DNA from: Fictibacillus phosphorivorans
GTDB taxonomy: Bacteria > Bacillota > Bacilli > Bacillales > Fictibacillaceae
DNA length: 64,000 bases
NCBI RefSeq assembly: GCF_001629705.1
Contig: NZ_CP015378.1
Location: 3,720,001-3,784,000, forward strand
Reading direction: 5' to 3'
Of the stretch, positions 23,113 through 31,206 are shown piece by piece (the first letter of the stretch is position 1; every line of letters begins with the position of its first letter). Below the pieces are notes generated by a model that saw only the letters and a list, made by a program, of their open reading frames with translations, was not told the DNA's origin and ran no database searches. A program made the position numbers and the translations under genes.

Positions 23113-24156
23113 TCAATAACCTCTTAAAGCTTCAAGATACGAGGAATAACGTTCATGGTCTCTTCTGATTCGTGTCCCTTCTGAATCAAATAGATAGAGC
23201 TTATCTTCAGGGACCCCTATGTGTATCTTTTGGTTTACTTTGTAGAAGGCATAATTGCTTTTTAGCATGAACGCACTATCTTTGTACTTCATTTGGTAAA
23301 GCGTTTCGGAGCCAAGCATCTCACGAGTTGCGATCTCGCCTTCCATACTCAAATATTCACCAACCGGCGTATCAGATGTTTGCGCACTCTCTGGACGGAA
23401 TCCAAACTTGACGCCATCCACACCGAGTTCTCCAATATTCATCGGCGGCGTTCCGATAAACTGAGCCACGAAGAGGTTGTTCGGTTCATGATAGATTTCT
23501 TCAGGTGCTGCCTCTTGCTGAATCAATCCGTTATTCATCAGCACGATTGTATCTGCCATCGACATGGCTTCCACCTGATCATGTGTTACATAAACAAAGG
23601 TAGTGCCTAACTTTTTATGCAGCTCGATCAGATCAAGTCGCATCTGCGCTCGTAGTTTGGCATCCAGGTTAGACAGTGGTTCATCCATCAGAAACACAGA
23701 AGGCTGCTTAACCATCGCACGAGCTAAAGCCACACGCTGACGCTGTCCGCCAGAAAGTGTAGAAGGCTTTCGGTCTAGATATTCCGTCAGACCAACAGCA
23801 GCACTGATGCTTTCTACCAACTTTCTTCGTTCTTCTTTTTTTACTTTGTTATTCTTAAGTCCAAATTCGATATTCTCTCTTACAGACATCGTCGGATAGA
23901 TCGCATAGTTTTGAAAAACCATGGCCACTCCTCGTTTTCCAGGTGCCACCGCTGTAACATCATCTCCATTGATCAAGACAGCTCCTGAGCTCTGCGGCCC
24001 AATTCCAGCGATCATCCTTAACAATGTCGTCTTACCGCATCCTGACGGACCTACCAAAACGGTAAACGTTCCATCTTTGATTGTGAGGTTAAGATCTTTA
24101 ATAATATCTTTTTTCTCGAACTCTTTCGTCACATTCACAAACTCAATAGATGCCAT
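23113..24156 (-). CDS. ABC transporter ATPase (UgpC/MsmX-like)
   Basis: 347 residues from the ATG at 24156 with GGGGGAG upstream. Walker A GPSGCGKTT at about 38-46, Q-loop VFQNYAIYP, signature LSGGQRQRVALARAM near 135, Walker B VFLMDEPLSNLD, and His-switch THD. The C-terminal regulatory (TOBE/OB-like) part has FIGTPPMN and FGFRPE but is short; the tail is Arg/Tyr-rich. It is the first gene of the four-gene operon and energises import. A cre box and DeoR-type repeats lie upstream. Confidence 0.92.
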   Translation of the reverse strand: MASIEFVNVTKEFEKKDIIKDLNLTIKDGTFTVLVGPSGCGKTTLLRMIAGIGPQSSGAVLINGDDVTAVAPGKRGVAMVFQNYAIYPTMSVRENIEFGLKNNKVKKEERRKLVESISAAVGLTEYLDRKPSTLSGGQRQRVALARAMVKQPSVFLMDEPLSNLDAKLRAQMRLDLIELHKKLGTTFVYVTHDQVEAMSMADTIVLMNNGLIQQEAAPEEIYHEPNNLFVAQFIGTPPMNIGELGVDGVKFGFRPESAQTSDTPVGEYLSMEGEIATREMLGSETLYQMKYKDSAFMLKSNYAFYKVNQKIHIGVPEDKLYLFDSEGTRIRRDHERYSSYLEALRGY

Positions 24157-24210
24157 TGACGCTCCCCCTTTTGCAAACAACTTTCTCTGCTTAAACATTT
24201 ACAAAATCTT

Positions 24211-24227
24211 AATAAAGCGCTTACAAA
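24211..24227 (-). promoter_or_regulatory. cre (CcpA) box upstream of the ABC operon
   Basis: AATAAAGCGCTTACAAA, which on the minus strand contains TGTAAGCGCTTTAT, matches the catabolite-responsive element consensus (TGWAARCGYTWNCW-like). It is 55 bp upstream of the ATPase start, consistent with carbon catabolite repression. Confidence 0.65.
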
Positions 24228-24349
24228 TATAAAATGTCTTTACAAATGCGCTATAATGATTGTTTTTGTTGATTTATATTAAATTTAAAGAATATTTCCA
24301 AAAATGTCAATCACTTTTCGCTTGAAAATGTTTGTTTTTACATAAAGTT

Positions 24350-24390
24350 TACATTTAAGTGCTCATTAATGCTCATTTAGTTGCATTTAA
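24350..24390 (-). promoter_or_regulatory. DeoR-type direct repeats upstream of the ABC operon
   Basis: On the minus strand a 10- to 11-bp direct repeat is visible: TAAATGCAAC, TAAATGAGCA, TTAATGAGCA, TTAAATGTAA. DeoR/GlpR-family repressors bind this kind of phased direct repeat. It overlaps the end of the regulator gene itself. Related repeats lie before the dehydrogenase (26411-26459) and the kinase pseudogene (31064-31120). Confidence 0.55.
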
Positions 24391-25148
24391 GAGATGATGA
24401 TTTCTACTCCACTTTCTTTGAACTGTTGAATCTGCGTATCTGAAGCTTCTTCACCTGTAATGAGTTTATCTACCTTATTGATTGGTGAAACCATGTGAAG
24501 AGAAACACCGCCTAGTTTCGTGTGATCGGTAACAACGATTACTTCACTTGCAGCGTTAATCATCTCCATCTTCGCTGGTACAAAAAGCTCTTCAAAATGA
24601 GTCAGTCCTTTTTTAGGATGAATCGCTGGCGTACCAATGAATGCTTTATGAACATGTAATTTTTTTAGTACATCGTTTGTAAACATACCGTTTAGCATAA
24701 AGCTCTCTGGATAAAGCACACCGCCTGTTACGATGACCTTGATCCCTTTTGAATCACGAAGCTCTGCGGCTATGTTGATATCATTCGTAACAACGGTAAT
24801 ATTCGTTTTGTTCGCGATATATTTTGCAATCTGAAACGTTGTCGTTCCAGAATCCAAGATAATGCTATCGCCTTCTTGAATCATTTCGGCTGCTTTTTCT
24901 CCAATGCGCTGTTTTTCCTCAACACGCTCGGTTGATCGTACTGTGAATGAAGGCTCTGAGTGAATGCCTTCTCCTAATATGACGCCGCCATGCGTACGTC
25001 TCAGATGACCTTCTCTCTCAATTTCTGAAAGATCTCTTCTGATCGTTGCTTCATGCACATTAAACTCCTCAGAAAGCTGTGTGACCGTTGCAATGTTTGT
25101 CCTTTTTACAAATTCAATAATCTTTGCTTTTCTTTCTGCTGCTAACAT
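24387..25148 (-). CDS. DeoR/GlpR-family transcriptional repressor
   Basis: 253 residues, ATG behind GGGGAGA. N-terminal helix-turn-helix: IIEFVKRTNIATVTQLSEEF and NVHEATIRRDLSEIEREGHL, the standard DeoR signature. The C-terminal sugar-phosphate-binding domain has IILDSGTTTFQIAKYI and VVTNDINIAAEL, and IVVTDHTKLG. It should respond to a phosphorylated sugar or polyol and control the flanking transporter, dehydrogenase and kinase genes, which share candidate operators. Confidence 0.9.
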   Translation of the reverse strand: MLAAERKAKIIEFVKRTNIATVTQLSEEFNVHEATIRRDLSEIEREGHLRRTHGGVILGEGIHSEPSFTVRSTERVEEKQRIGEKAAEMIQEGDSIILDSGTTTFQIAKYIANKTNITVVTNDINIAAELRDSKGIKVIVTGGVLYPESFMLNGMFTNDVLKKLHVHKAFIGTPAIHPKKGLTHFEELFVPAKMEMINAASEVIVVTDHTKLGGVSLHMVSPINKVDKLITGEEASDTQIQQFKESGVEIIIS

Positions 25149-25224
25149 AACGTTCTCCCCTTACATACACCAATTGTTTGTTTCTGTTAGTTTACATGAA
25201 ATTTATGTTTTTTTGTGTTTATTT

Positions 25225-25257
25225 AATAAAAAAGCTTTCCTTCAAGTGAAGAAAAGC
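25225..25257 (-). terminator. Terminator after the dehydrogenase gene
   Basis: On the minus strand GCTTTTCTTC and GAAGGAAAGC pair imperfectly around ACTT and are followed by TTTTTTATT. It separates the dehydrogenase from the regulator gene. Confidence 0.6.
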
Positions 25258-25268
25258 AAGAATTGTAT

Positions 25269-26372
25269 TTAGGAAGCTGACCAATCAAAATCTAAAATAA
25301 TTTTTTCCCAATGTCTATGTTCGGAAGCTGATTTCATAGCCGTTTGAAAATCAGATAGGTTGTGGATCGGTGTATTACTTTTCGGTAGGATCGCTCTAAG
25401 TGTCTTTTGGTATTCTATATTCTCCATCGCTTTCATCACTGCATGATAATCTGCACTCGAACTGCGGCTGCTGCCATAAAGCGATAGCCCTTTTTCAAGA
25501 ACATCTCTTGTATTAATTGGAACTCGATCTTCTGAAACACCCATCAAAATGATTGTTCCACCGCGTGCGGCAAGATCAATTCCTTGGTTGATCGCATGCT
25601 CACTAAAAGCGCCACCCGTACATTCTACAATGATATCTACCTTTTTAGAAGATTTAAAATCATAGTTTTGGACTAGTTTTCTTGAAGCAAACGTGAACTG
25701 TTTCAACTTCTCATCGATTGCACCAAATACCGTCAATCGCTCAGGGCCAAGATTATAGACATGGTGAATCATAGCAGCGGTCAAATATCCAACTGGACCA
25801 TCTCCAAAAACCGCTACCGTCGTGTTCTGAGAAGATTCTAACTTCTGCTTAACGCGACTGAGCGCATGATAGGACACGGTACAAAGCTCTGACAGAACGG
25901 CAATTTCATTAGGAAGTGAGTCTGGGATAGGAATGGCGCATTCAGCTGGTAGAACTAAGCGATTTTGAGCGATTCCATCATAGCCGCTTCCCAAGAACAC
26001 ATTCTTCTCTCCATAATTGGCGATGAACTCTTGTTGCGAGTAGGAACTACACTCTTCAGGATGTCCCTTTTTAAGCAGATGCCCTGGAATATTAGGAACA
26101 ATCACAACACGATCTCCAACGCTTACTGAGTTACTCTTACTTTCAACTACCCTTCCGATTCCCTCGTGCAATAGGGCCATAGGAAGTTTTTTAGTAAGTA
26201 CTTCAGGCTTTCGCTGCCCCATAAAATAACGTAAGTCTGCATGACAGATGCTTGCAATCAGCGGTTCAACAACCACTTCACCTTCATTAATCGTTCGATT
26301 AACGGTAACCTCTTCCATCTGATAAGGACCTAATAAACGATACGTCCTTGAATGGATTGACTGTTCCTGCAC
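25269..26372 (-). CDS. TarJ-like zinc-type polyol(-phosphate) dehydrogenase
   Basis: 367 residues from a GTG with GAGGGGG upstream. Medium-chain dehydrogenase layout: Zn ligand region ICHADLRYFMGQR (Cys and His), LLHEGIGRVVES (His-Glu), LSELCTVSYHALSR, and the Rossmann motif VFGDGPVGYL. The blocks match what I know of TarJ, the ribulose-5-phosphate reductase that makes ribitol-5-phosphate (ICAADQRYYTGSR, LIHEGVGEVV, GVSE-PV-NTR-VLEKGL and GSSRSGS there; GVSEDRVPINTRDVLEKGLS and GSSRSSS here). Oxidation of a polyol phosphate is the alternative direction and would suit a catabolic locus with a DeoR regulator. No TarI cytidylyltransferase is adjacent. Confidence 0.75.
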   Translation of the reverse strand: MQEQSIHSRTYRLLGPYQMEEVTVNRTINEGEVVVEPLIASICHADLRYFMGQRKPEVLTKKLPMALLHEGIGRVVESKSNSVSVGDRVVIVPNIPGHLLKKGHPEECSSYSQQEFIANYGEKNVFLGSGYDGIAQNRLVLPAECAIPIPDSLPNEIAVLSELCTVSYHALSRVKQKLESSQNTTVAVFGDGPVGYLTAAMIHHVYNLGPERLTVFGAIDEKLKQFTFASRKLVQNYDFKSSKKVDIIVECTGGAFSEHAINQGIDLAARGGTIILMGVSEDRVPINTRDVLEKGLSLYGSSRSSSADYHAVMKAMENIEYQKTLRAILPKSNTPIHNLSDFQTAMKSASEHRHWEKIILDFDWSAS

Positions 26373-26410
26373 AAATCATTCCCCCTCGTATGAAGACCAT
26401 GTAGGCTTTA

Positions 26411-26459
26411 GCTTGTTCGTTTTCGCTCATTTAAAGTTCATTTATGCTCGTTAATGTAA
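26411..26459 (-). promoter_or_regulatory. DeoR-type direct repeats upstream of the dehydrogenase
   Basis: On the minus strand: TTAACGAGCA, TAAATGAACT, TTAAATGAGC, AAAACGAACA, a 10- to 11-bp direct repeat of the type before the ABC operon. It sits about 40-85 bp from the GTG start. Confidence 0.55.
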
Positions 26460-26523
26460 ATAATAGTCATACAGTGTGGGTCTGTCAAGAATTATTAAGC
26501 AGGATTGAGCAAAAGAGAGACAT

Positions 26524-26561
26524 AAAAAACCCTTGAAAGTATTTTCATCTTTCAAGGGTTT
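26524..26561 (-). terminator. Strong hairpin terminator
   Basis: Perfect 12-bp arms AACCCTTGAAAG and CTTTCAAGGGTT with a 9-nt loop and a TTTTTT tract on the minus strand. It is the distal end of the toxin/immunity insertion, after the remnant frame at 26576. Confidence 0.85.
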
Positions 26562-26575
26562 AAACGGATAAAATG

Positions 26576-26758
26576 TTATATTTTAGGAACGTCAACCAGA
26601 TCTCCTGGTGATTTATTGATGAGCACATCAGGCATGTTTGGATTGCTCTTCTTTAGTTTAAATTTTTGAATTTTTGTTAATTTTGGGTCAAAAGAAATAA
26701 CTTGAGAGTCAAAATCTACCCATCTGCTAAATGAAACATTAATAATACCGTACCAAAA
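26576..26758 (-). pseudogene. C-terminal remnant of an unrecognised protein
   Basis: A stop-to-stop frame without start codon reads FWYGIINVSFSRWVDFDSQV, then ISFDPKLTKIQKFKLKKSNP and MPDVLINKSPGDLVDVPKI before TAA at 26576. The amino-acid-like composition and its place between the immunity gene and a strong terminator suggest the tail of a former gene, plausibly another immunity protein; I do not recognise the family. Confidence 0.4.
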
Positions 26759-26871
26759 TTACAAGCTGAATTCTTTAAACAAATATATTTGCAGCATACC
26801 AATGAAGAAATATAGAATCTTTGGTATAGTTCAAAATGACTCTTTATATCTTCTTAATCATTTACCTCTTC

Positions 26872-27342
26872 CTATTCAAGTATATTTAAAAATTCACTAA
26901 AATTTTCTGCCACATTATATGTAACAGGCTCAAATTCACCGGATTCTTCATGAGACCATACACAAACAGATGGATTATTTTTATCTGTTCTAAAATCTAA
27001 GCATACAAAGTCCCCCGCAAATACACTAGCTATCGGCAATACCTCTGCTCCTAATAAGTCCTCATTATCAGTTAACCTTTCGCCTATTTGTGAATATACA
27101 ACATCTATGTCATAAATTCCTTTTGGATGATTCTCAATATCATCTAATATACACAAAAACCTTTCTATTGCATAATCACGGTTGTTACACTCAAATGTTG
27201 CTTCCTCAACCTCTGCACCATTATTTTCTTTTATAAATTCTAAGAAAGACTCAGGTAATGAAAGTCTCCAAAACTTTTCGTGATTTTTTATTATTTCCAC
27301 TGAAGGCAATGGCCTTACTATAGTGTCCTGTTTTATTTTCAT
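26872..27342 (-). CDS. SUKH immunity protein cognate to the WHH-tip LXG toxin
   Basis: 156 residues from the ATG at 27342, which has AAAGGAG eight bases upstream; an ATG at 27360 lies inside that ribosome binding site region. SUKH core: WRLSLPESFLEFIKENNGAE, then AIERFLCIL, GAEVLPIASVFAGDFVCLDF and CVWSHEESGEFEPVTY. It starts about 25 bp after the toxin stop, the usual order, and so should neutralise the WHH nuclease in the producing cell. The protein at 5420-5899 is its paralog. Confidence 0.85.
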   Translation of the reverse strand: MKIKQDTIVRPLPSVEIIKNHEKFWRLSLPESFLEFIKENNGAEVEEATFECNNRDYAIERFLCILDDIENHPKGIYDIDVVYSQIGERLTDNEDLLGAEVLPIASVFAGDFVCLDFRTDKNNPSVCVWSHEESGEFEPVTYNVAENFSEFLNILE

Positions 27343-27366
27343 ATTTTCTTCTCCTTTCATTACAAG

Positions 27367-29157
27367 CTATCTTGGAGCATCTGCCCACATTCCAGTAGAT
27401 CTGCCACCATTATGGATAGTAATATTGTGTATTCCAAAAGGTACTAGCTCCATTTTACCTGGCACTTCAGTATGGTGCCATGTCATTCCTTCTGGTCTTC
27501 CTCCAATAATGTTATCTAGCCATTCAAATTGTGCCTCGTCAGACTTTAACCAGAGGCTTTTTGGTAAATATCTTGTATCTACCACAAGTCCAGCACTCTT
27601 AAAATCTGCAAAACCATACTTCAATCCATCTGCTTTAATAACATTTACATTTGGAATTTGGCCACCTGCAATTGCTTTCTCCTTTATTAATTTACGCTGC
27701 CGAGCAGTTAAGTACTCTCCACCATGAAAAGATTTATTCCAAGACCAAATTTTGTTTGTTTGGATTTTTTCACTGTATAGCCGAGCAAAATCATCAACAA
27801 CATCATCAAAAGTTTTGGTACCTTCAATAAACTCATCAATATTTTTAAAGTTTACATTACCCTTATCTTTAACCTCTCTCACCTTAAAAGCCTGCAAAAT
27901 TGCCTTTTCTTTTTTCATATTTTCTAAGTCGTTTGCGTTAAAACTATAACCTTCTGCAGTAACTATTCTCTCTTTCGCAAACAAAAGATTAAATCTCTCA
28001 AGATAATCAGTGGATTTCTTGTTCACTACATACGTGTGCTTCTTTACTTTCCCCATGCCTTTGGCCAGATCTACTTTTGACACTTTAGAGAGCTTATCAA
28101 TCCCTTTTCCACCTAAGACGCTAACTCCAAGCTGGGTGCCCATATAGGAAAAGTAGTGCGCCCGGCTGCCCGCATCTCCGTGAATAACTTCTTCGTTAAA
28201 TGATGTGGATAGTTGATCCCAAGCCGCACTTCCTGTTTTGATGGGGTGCTTTGCGGCATATTTTAATCCATCGAAAGTTTCTCCTGGGTTTTTCACCATA
28301 TACACAAGACCGTCTACGGTATCATCAAGAGCGCTACCAGATCCACTCTGAACGTTATCCCAAATTTCTGTGAAAAAGCCTTTGTCTTCCTTTTTTATCG
28401 ATTGTTGCTTCGTCATCTCTGAAAGGCTCTTCATCTCTTTTAGTCTTCGTTCACTTCTCTTATGCTCCACATAACCTGCTGCTTGCGTTTTTAGTTCGCT
28501 TTGCATCTGAAACACTGAGCTCGTCTTATAAGCTTCTGCGTTAAAGTATAGTGGAGAGATATTCTCGCCTTGACGCGTTGCGTTTATCATGGCTGAGTAC
28601 AATTCGTTCACTTGCTCTACTAGGTTCTGTAACCCAAGATATTCTTGAGTGAGCTGCTGGTCGATTGCGTTAACCGCTTCAACGGTTCGCGTCCGTTTCT
28701 TTTCGGCTTGATCCATCTGCTCATCAAATGGATCTTTTGAGAAGACAGTCAATGATACAAGATCATTGATCCCATTAAATATGTTCTGTAGAGATTCCTG
28801 TTGATCAGCGACACTGTCTTTTGCTGATTTTAATCCTTGGCTAACATTTTCCTCGAGAAACGGAACTTGGACCAGTGTGTTTTCTGCCAAATTAGCATCT
28901 TCAGCATACCCTGGAATGCTTTTAAAAAACTCGATGTTCACATCAATGAACCGAAGCCATGCGTCTACGATAACACTTTGCGCTTGATAGAAGCCTTTGA
29001 TCGCTTCTGCTCCATGTCCTTGAAATTGCCCGTCATCTACAATTTTACCAAACTCTTTTTTTAATCCAACAAACAGTTCTCGTAACCTCTCATAGTGTTG
29101 GGCTCGTTCTTTGGTTGCAGCTTTTAAAGTTGGTGCTTCATACACTTTGCTTCCCAT
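27367..29157 (-). CDS. LXG-domain toxin with WHH (HNH/Endo VII) nuclease tip
   Basis: 596 residues from the ATG at 29157; the upstream context GAGGGCAACGGTGAAT parallels that of the other LXG toxin, supporting this start over 29187. The N-terminal 200 residues (MGSKVYEAPTLKAATKERAQ onward) are a near-copy of the toxin at 7368-9344. A linker with VKNPGETFDGLKYAAKHPIK follows, then the C-terminal nuclease: LVVDTRYLPKSLWLKSDEAQ, GMTWHHTEVPGKMELVP and IHNITIHNGG. WHH at about 560-562 with the downstream H-N and H-GG is the WHH subfamily of HNH/Endo VII nucleases. It was inserted between the dehydrogenase and kinase genes and has its own sigma-B-type promoter. Confidence 0.88.
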   Translation of the reverse strand: MGSKVYEAPTLKAATKERAQHYERLRELFVGLKKEFGKIVDDGQFQGHGAEAIKGFYQAQSVIVDAWLRFIDVNIEFFKSIPGYAEDANLAENTLVQVPFLEENVSQGLKSAKDSVADQQESLQNIFNGINDLVSLTVFSKDPFDEQMDQAEKKRTRTVEAVNAIDQQLTQEYLGLQNLVEQVNELYSAMINATRQGENISPLYFNAEAYKTSSVFQMQSELKTQAAGYVEHKRSERRLKEMKSLSEMTKQQSIKKEDKGFFTEIWDNVQSGSGSALDDTVDGLVYMVKNPGETFDGLKYAAKHPIKTGSAAWDQLSTSFNEEVIHGDAGSRAHYFSYMGTQLGVSVLGGKGIDKLSKVSKVDLAKGMGKVKKHTYVVNKKSTDYLERFNLLFAKERIVTAEGYSFNANDLENMKKEKAILQAFKVREVKDKGNVNFKNIDEFIEGTKTFDDVVDDFARLYSEKIQTNKIWSWNKSFHGGEYLTARQRKLIKEKAIAGGQIPNVNVIKADGLKYGFADFKSAGLVVDTRYLPKSLWLKSDEAQFEWLDNIIGGRPEGMTWHHTEVPGKMELVPFGIHNITIHNGGRSTGMWADAPR

Positions 29158-29226
29158 ATTCACCGTTGCCCTCTCTAAAGTTTTCATTCACAGCACAGTA
29201 ACCGTTAAAATTTACCATTAAATCTT

Positions 29227-29251
29227 ATACCCTAGTATTTGTAAATTAAAC
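29227..29251 (-). promoter_or_regulatory. Sigma-B-type promoter of the WHH toxin gene
   Basis: On the minus strand GTTTAA and GGGTAT are separated by 13 nt, matching the Bacillus sigma-B consensus (GTTTAA, 12-15 nt, GGGWAW). The -10 ends 70 bp upstream of the toxin ATG. This predicts general-stress control of the toxin. Confidence 0.6.
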
Positions 29252-29360
29252 CGCACATTGTACTGTTTTTAGAGAGTTTGCCCTAGTAAGTCATTCCTAG
29301 AATTATCGCTAAAATAATAATAGGAGAACATGAATGTCCTCCTATCCTTACGATCGCGAA

Positions 29361-31001
29361 TTATTTTAAAGTCAGTTGCTTTAACCGTTTCATTACATGA
29401 GGACGCTTGTAGCCAAACTCATCATGAATCTCTTTGTACAGTTCAAATAACGCCTCGTATTTTTCAACATGCTTTTGCTTTGGATAGTACGTCTTTAAAA
29501 AAGGTTGTTTCATAGATTGTACGACTTCCTCTAACTCCAATCCTCCTGCAGCGGCACCAAGTATGGCCGCGCCAATCCCTGAAGCATGATTAGTGGAAGA
29601 CACATGGATCTCTCGGTTTAAAACATCTGCATAAATCTGCATGAGCAGTTCGTTCTTCTGTGGTAGCCCGCCGCACGCATAAACACGATCAATCGCAATT
29701 CCCCAAGACTCAAAATTATCAATGATAATCTTTGATCCAAATGCTGTAGCTTCAAGATAGGCACGATAAATATCCTCTGGTTTTGTTTGCAACGTCAGAC
29801 CAATTAAAGTACCAGTTAAGTTAGAGTCAGACAAAACAGACCGATTTCCATTATGCCAGTCTAATGCAATCAAGCCAGTTTCTCCTGGTTCCTTCTGATT
29901 CGCAAGGGATTCCAGATATTTAAATAAAGATAAATTTTGTTTTTTCGCTTCTTCCACATATGAAGCTGGTGCTTGTTTTACGTACCATCCGAACAGATCA
30001 CCTACTGCCGATTGACCCGCTTCTTAGGCATAGAAACCAGGAAGAATGCCCTCTTTCACTACCCCTGAGATGCCCGGCACTTGAATAAACTCCTCATTTA
30101 ACGTCATATGACACGTTGATGTTCCCATCACCATCGTGAGTTGATTAGAACGTGATGCACCAACACCAAGGAGAGCAGAATGAGCATCAATGATCGAGAC
30201 TCCAACAGGTAACCCTTGAGGTAAGCCTAATGAGTTTGCCATCTCCTCTGTTAGACAGCCCGCTCGTTGACCTACCTTGCCTACCTTTCCTTGTAACTTT
30301 GTATGTACCATCTGACCTAAAGTAGGATTTAATTCTTCAAAGAACTTTTGCGGAAAACCGTCTTCCTCACTCCAAAAAGCTTTGAAACCAAGCGAACAAT
30401 TACTCCTCACCACTTTACCGGTCAGTTTTGCAACGATCCAATCTCCCGCTTCTAACATGTAGTCGGTAGCTTCATACACATCAGGTGCATGATTAATCGT
30501 CTCAAGACATTTTGGAATAAACCACTCTGTTGAGACTGTAAAACCGTACCTTCTCATCCATTCACTTTTTTCAGAGAGCGCTTTGTCCAACAACGCTTGC
30601 GCCTCTTCTTTTGGCCCATGATGCTTCCAAAGTTTTACCCACGCGTGAGGATTATTTTCATATTCTTTTAACGAACATAACGGGTCGAGATTTTTATTCA
30701 CACAGATAAAAGTAGAAGAAGTAAAGTCAATTCCTATTCCTTTTACTTCATGGGGATGGATGTTAGCTTCTTTCAAAGCAGCAGAAATGCCATGATATAA
30801 CACATCGAGATAATCTTGAGGATGCTGCAGGGCAAAATCAGGAGGAATCTGAACATGTTGGTCTGTTGGAAGGACATCAACCATGACCCCGTGTTTGTAG
30901 GGAACGGTACTTACGGCTTTTATGGTTCCAGTGTTAACTTCAACCACGAGCACTCGTCCAGACTCTGTGCCAAAATCAATACCTATTGAATAACCGGACA
31001 T
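29361..31001 (-). pseudogene. araB: Ribulokinase (FGGY) gene interrupted by one TAA codon
   Basis: From the ATG at 31001 (AAGAGGTG upstream) the frame runs to 29361, 546 codons before the final stop, the normal length of AraB-type kinases. It is broken only by TAA at 30024-30026, codon 326. The sequence across it is LPGFYA-stop-EAGQSAVGDLFGWYV, where ribulokinases have a Tyr (GYEAGQ), so TAC or TAT became TAA. N-terminal SIGIDFGTESGRVLVVEV (phosphate-binding), central SIIDAHSALLGVGA, and C-terminal GLIALDWHNGNRS and ACGGLPQKNELLMQIYADVL are intact. A polyol or ribulose kinase would have completed the pathway with the dehydrogenase; it is now probably inactive, or recently lost. Confidence 0.85.
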
Positions 31002-31016
31002 TTTATTCACCTCTTA

Positions 31017-31032
31017 TGTAAGCGCTTTTTCA
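31017..31032 (-). promoter_or_regulatory. cre (CcpA) box upstream of the kinase pseudogene
   Basis: TGTAAGCGCTTTTTCA matches the cre consensus and lies 16 bp before the kinase ATG. It is the same core as the site before the ABC operon. Confidence 0.65.
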
Positions 31033-31063
31033 TTATCATATAGAAAATTTAGGGGATTCTCAA

Positions 31064-31120
31064 TATAAATGAGCAGAAGTGAGTAAATAAGGAACTATAA
31101 TTTGCATAAATGAACATTTC
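31064..31120 (-). promoter_or_regulatory. DeoR-type repeats upstream of the kinase pseudogene
   Basis: Plus-strand TAAATGAGCAG, AAGTGAGTAAA and, 25 bp on, ATAAATGAACATTT repeat the motif seen at 24350 and 26411. The kinase thus appears to belong to the same regulon despite the toxin insertion. Confidence 0.45.
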
Positions 31121-31170
31121 AACGCCATTTTTGATAAATAAATTTGCAAATTACGAATGTATAAAATATA

Positions 31171-31196
31171 AAAAGCATTCCATTTGTGGAATGCTT
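31171..31196 (-). terminator. Terminator of the PD-(D/E)XK gene
   Basis: Perfect 10-bp arms AAGCATTCCA and TGGAATGCTT with a 4-nt loop, then TTTTATATTTT on the minus strand. Confidence 0.8.
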
Positions 31197-31206
31197 AAAA
31201 TACTAT

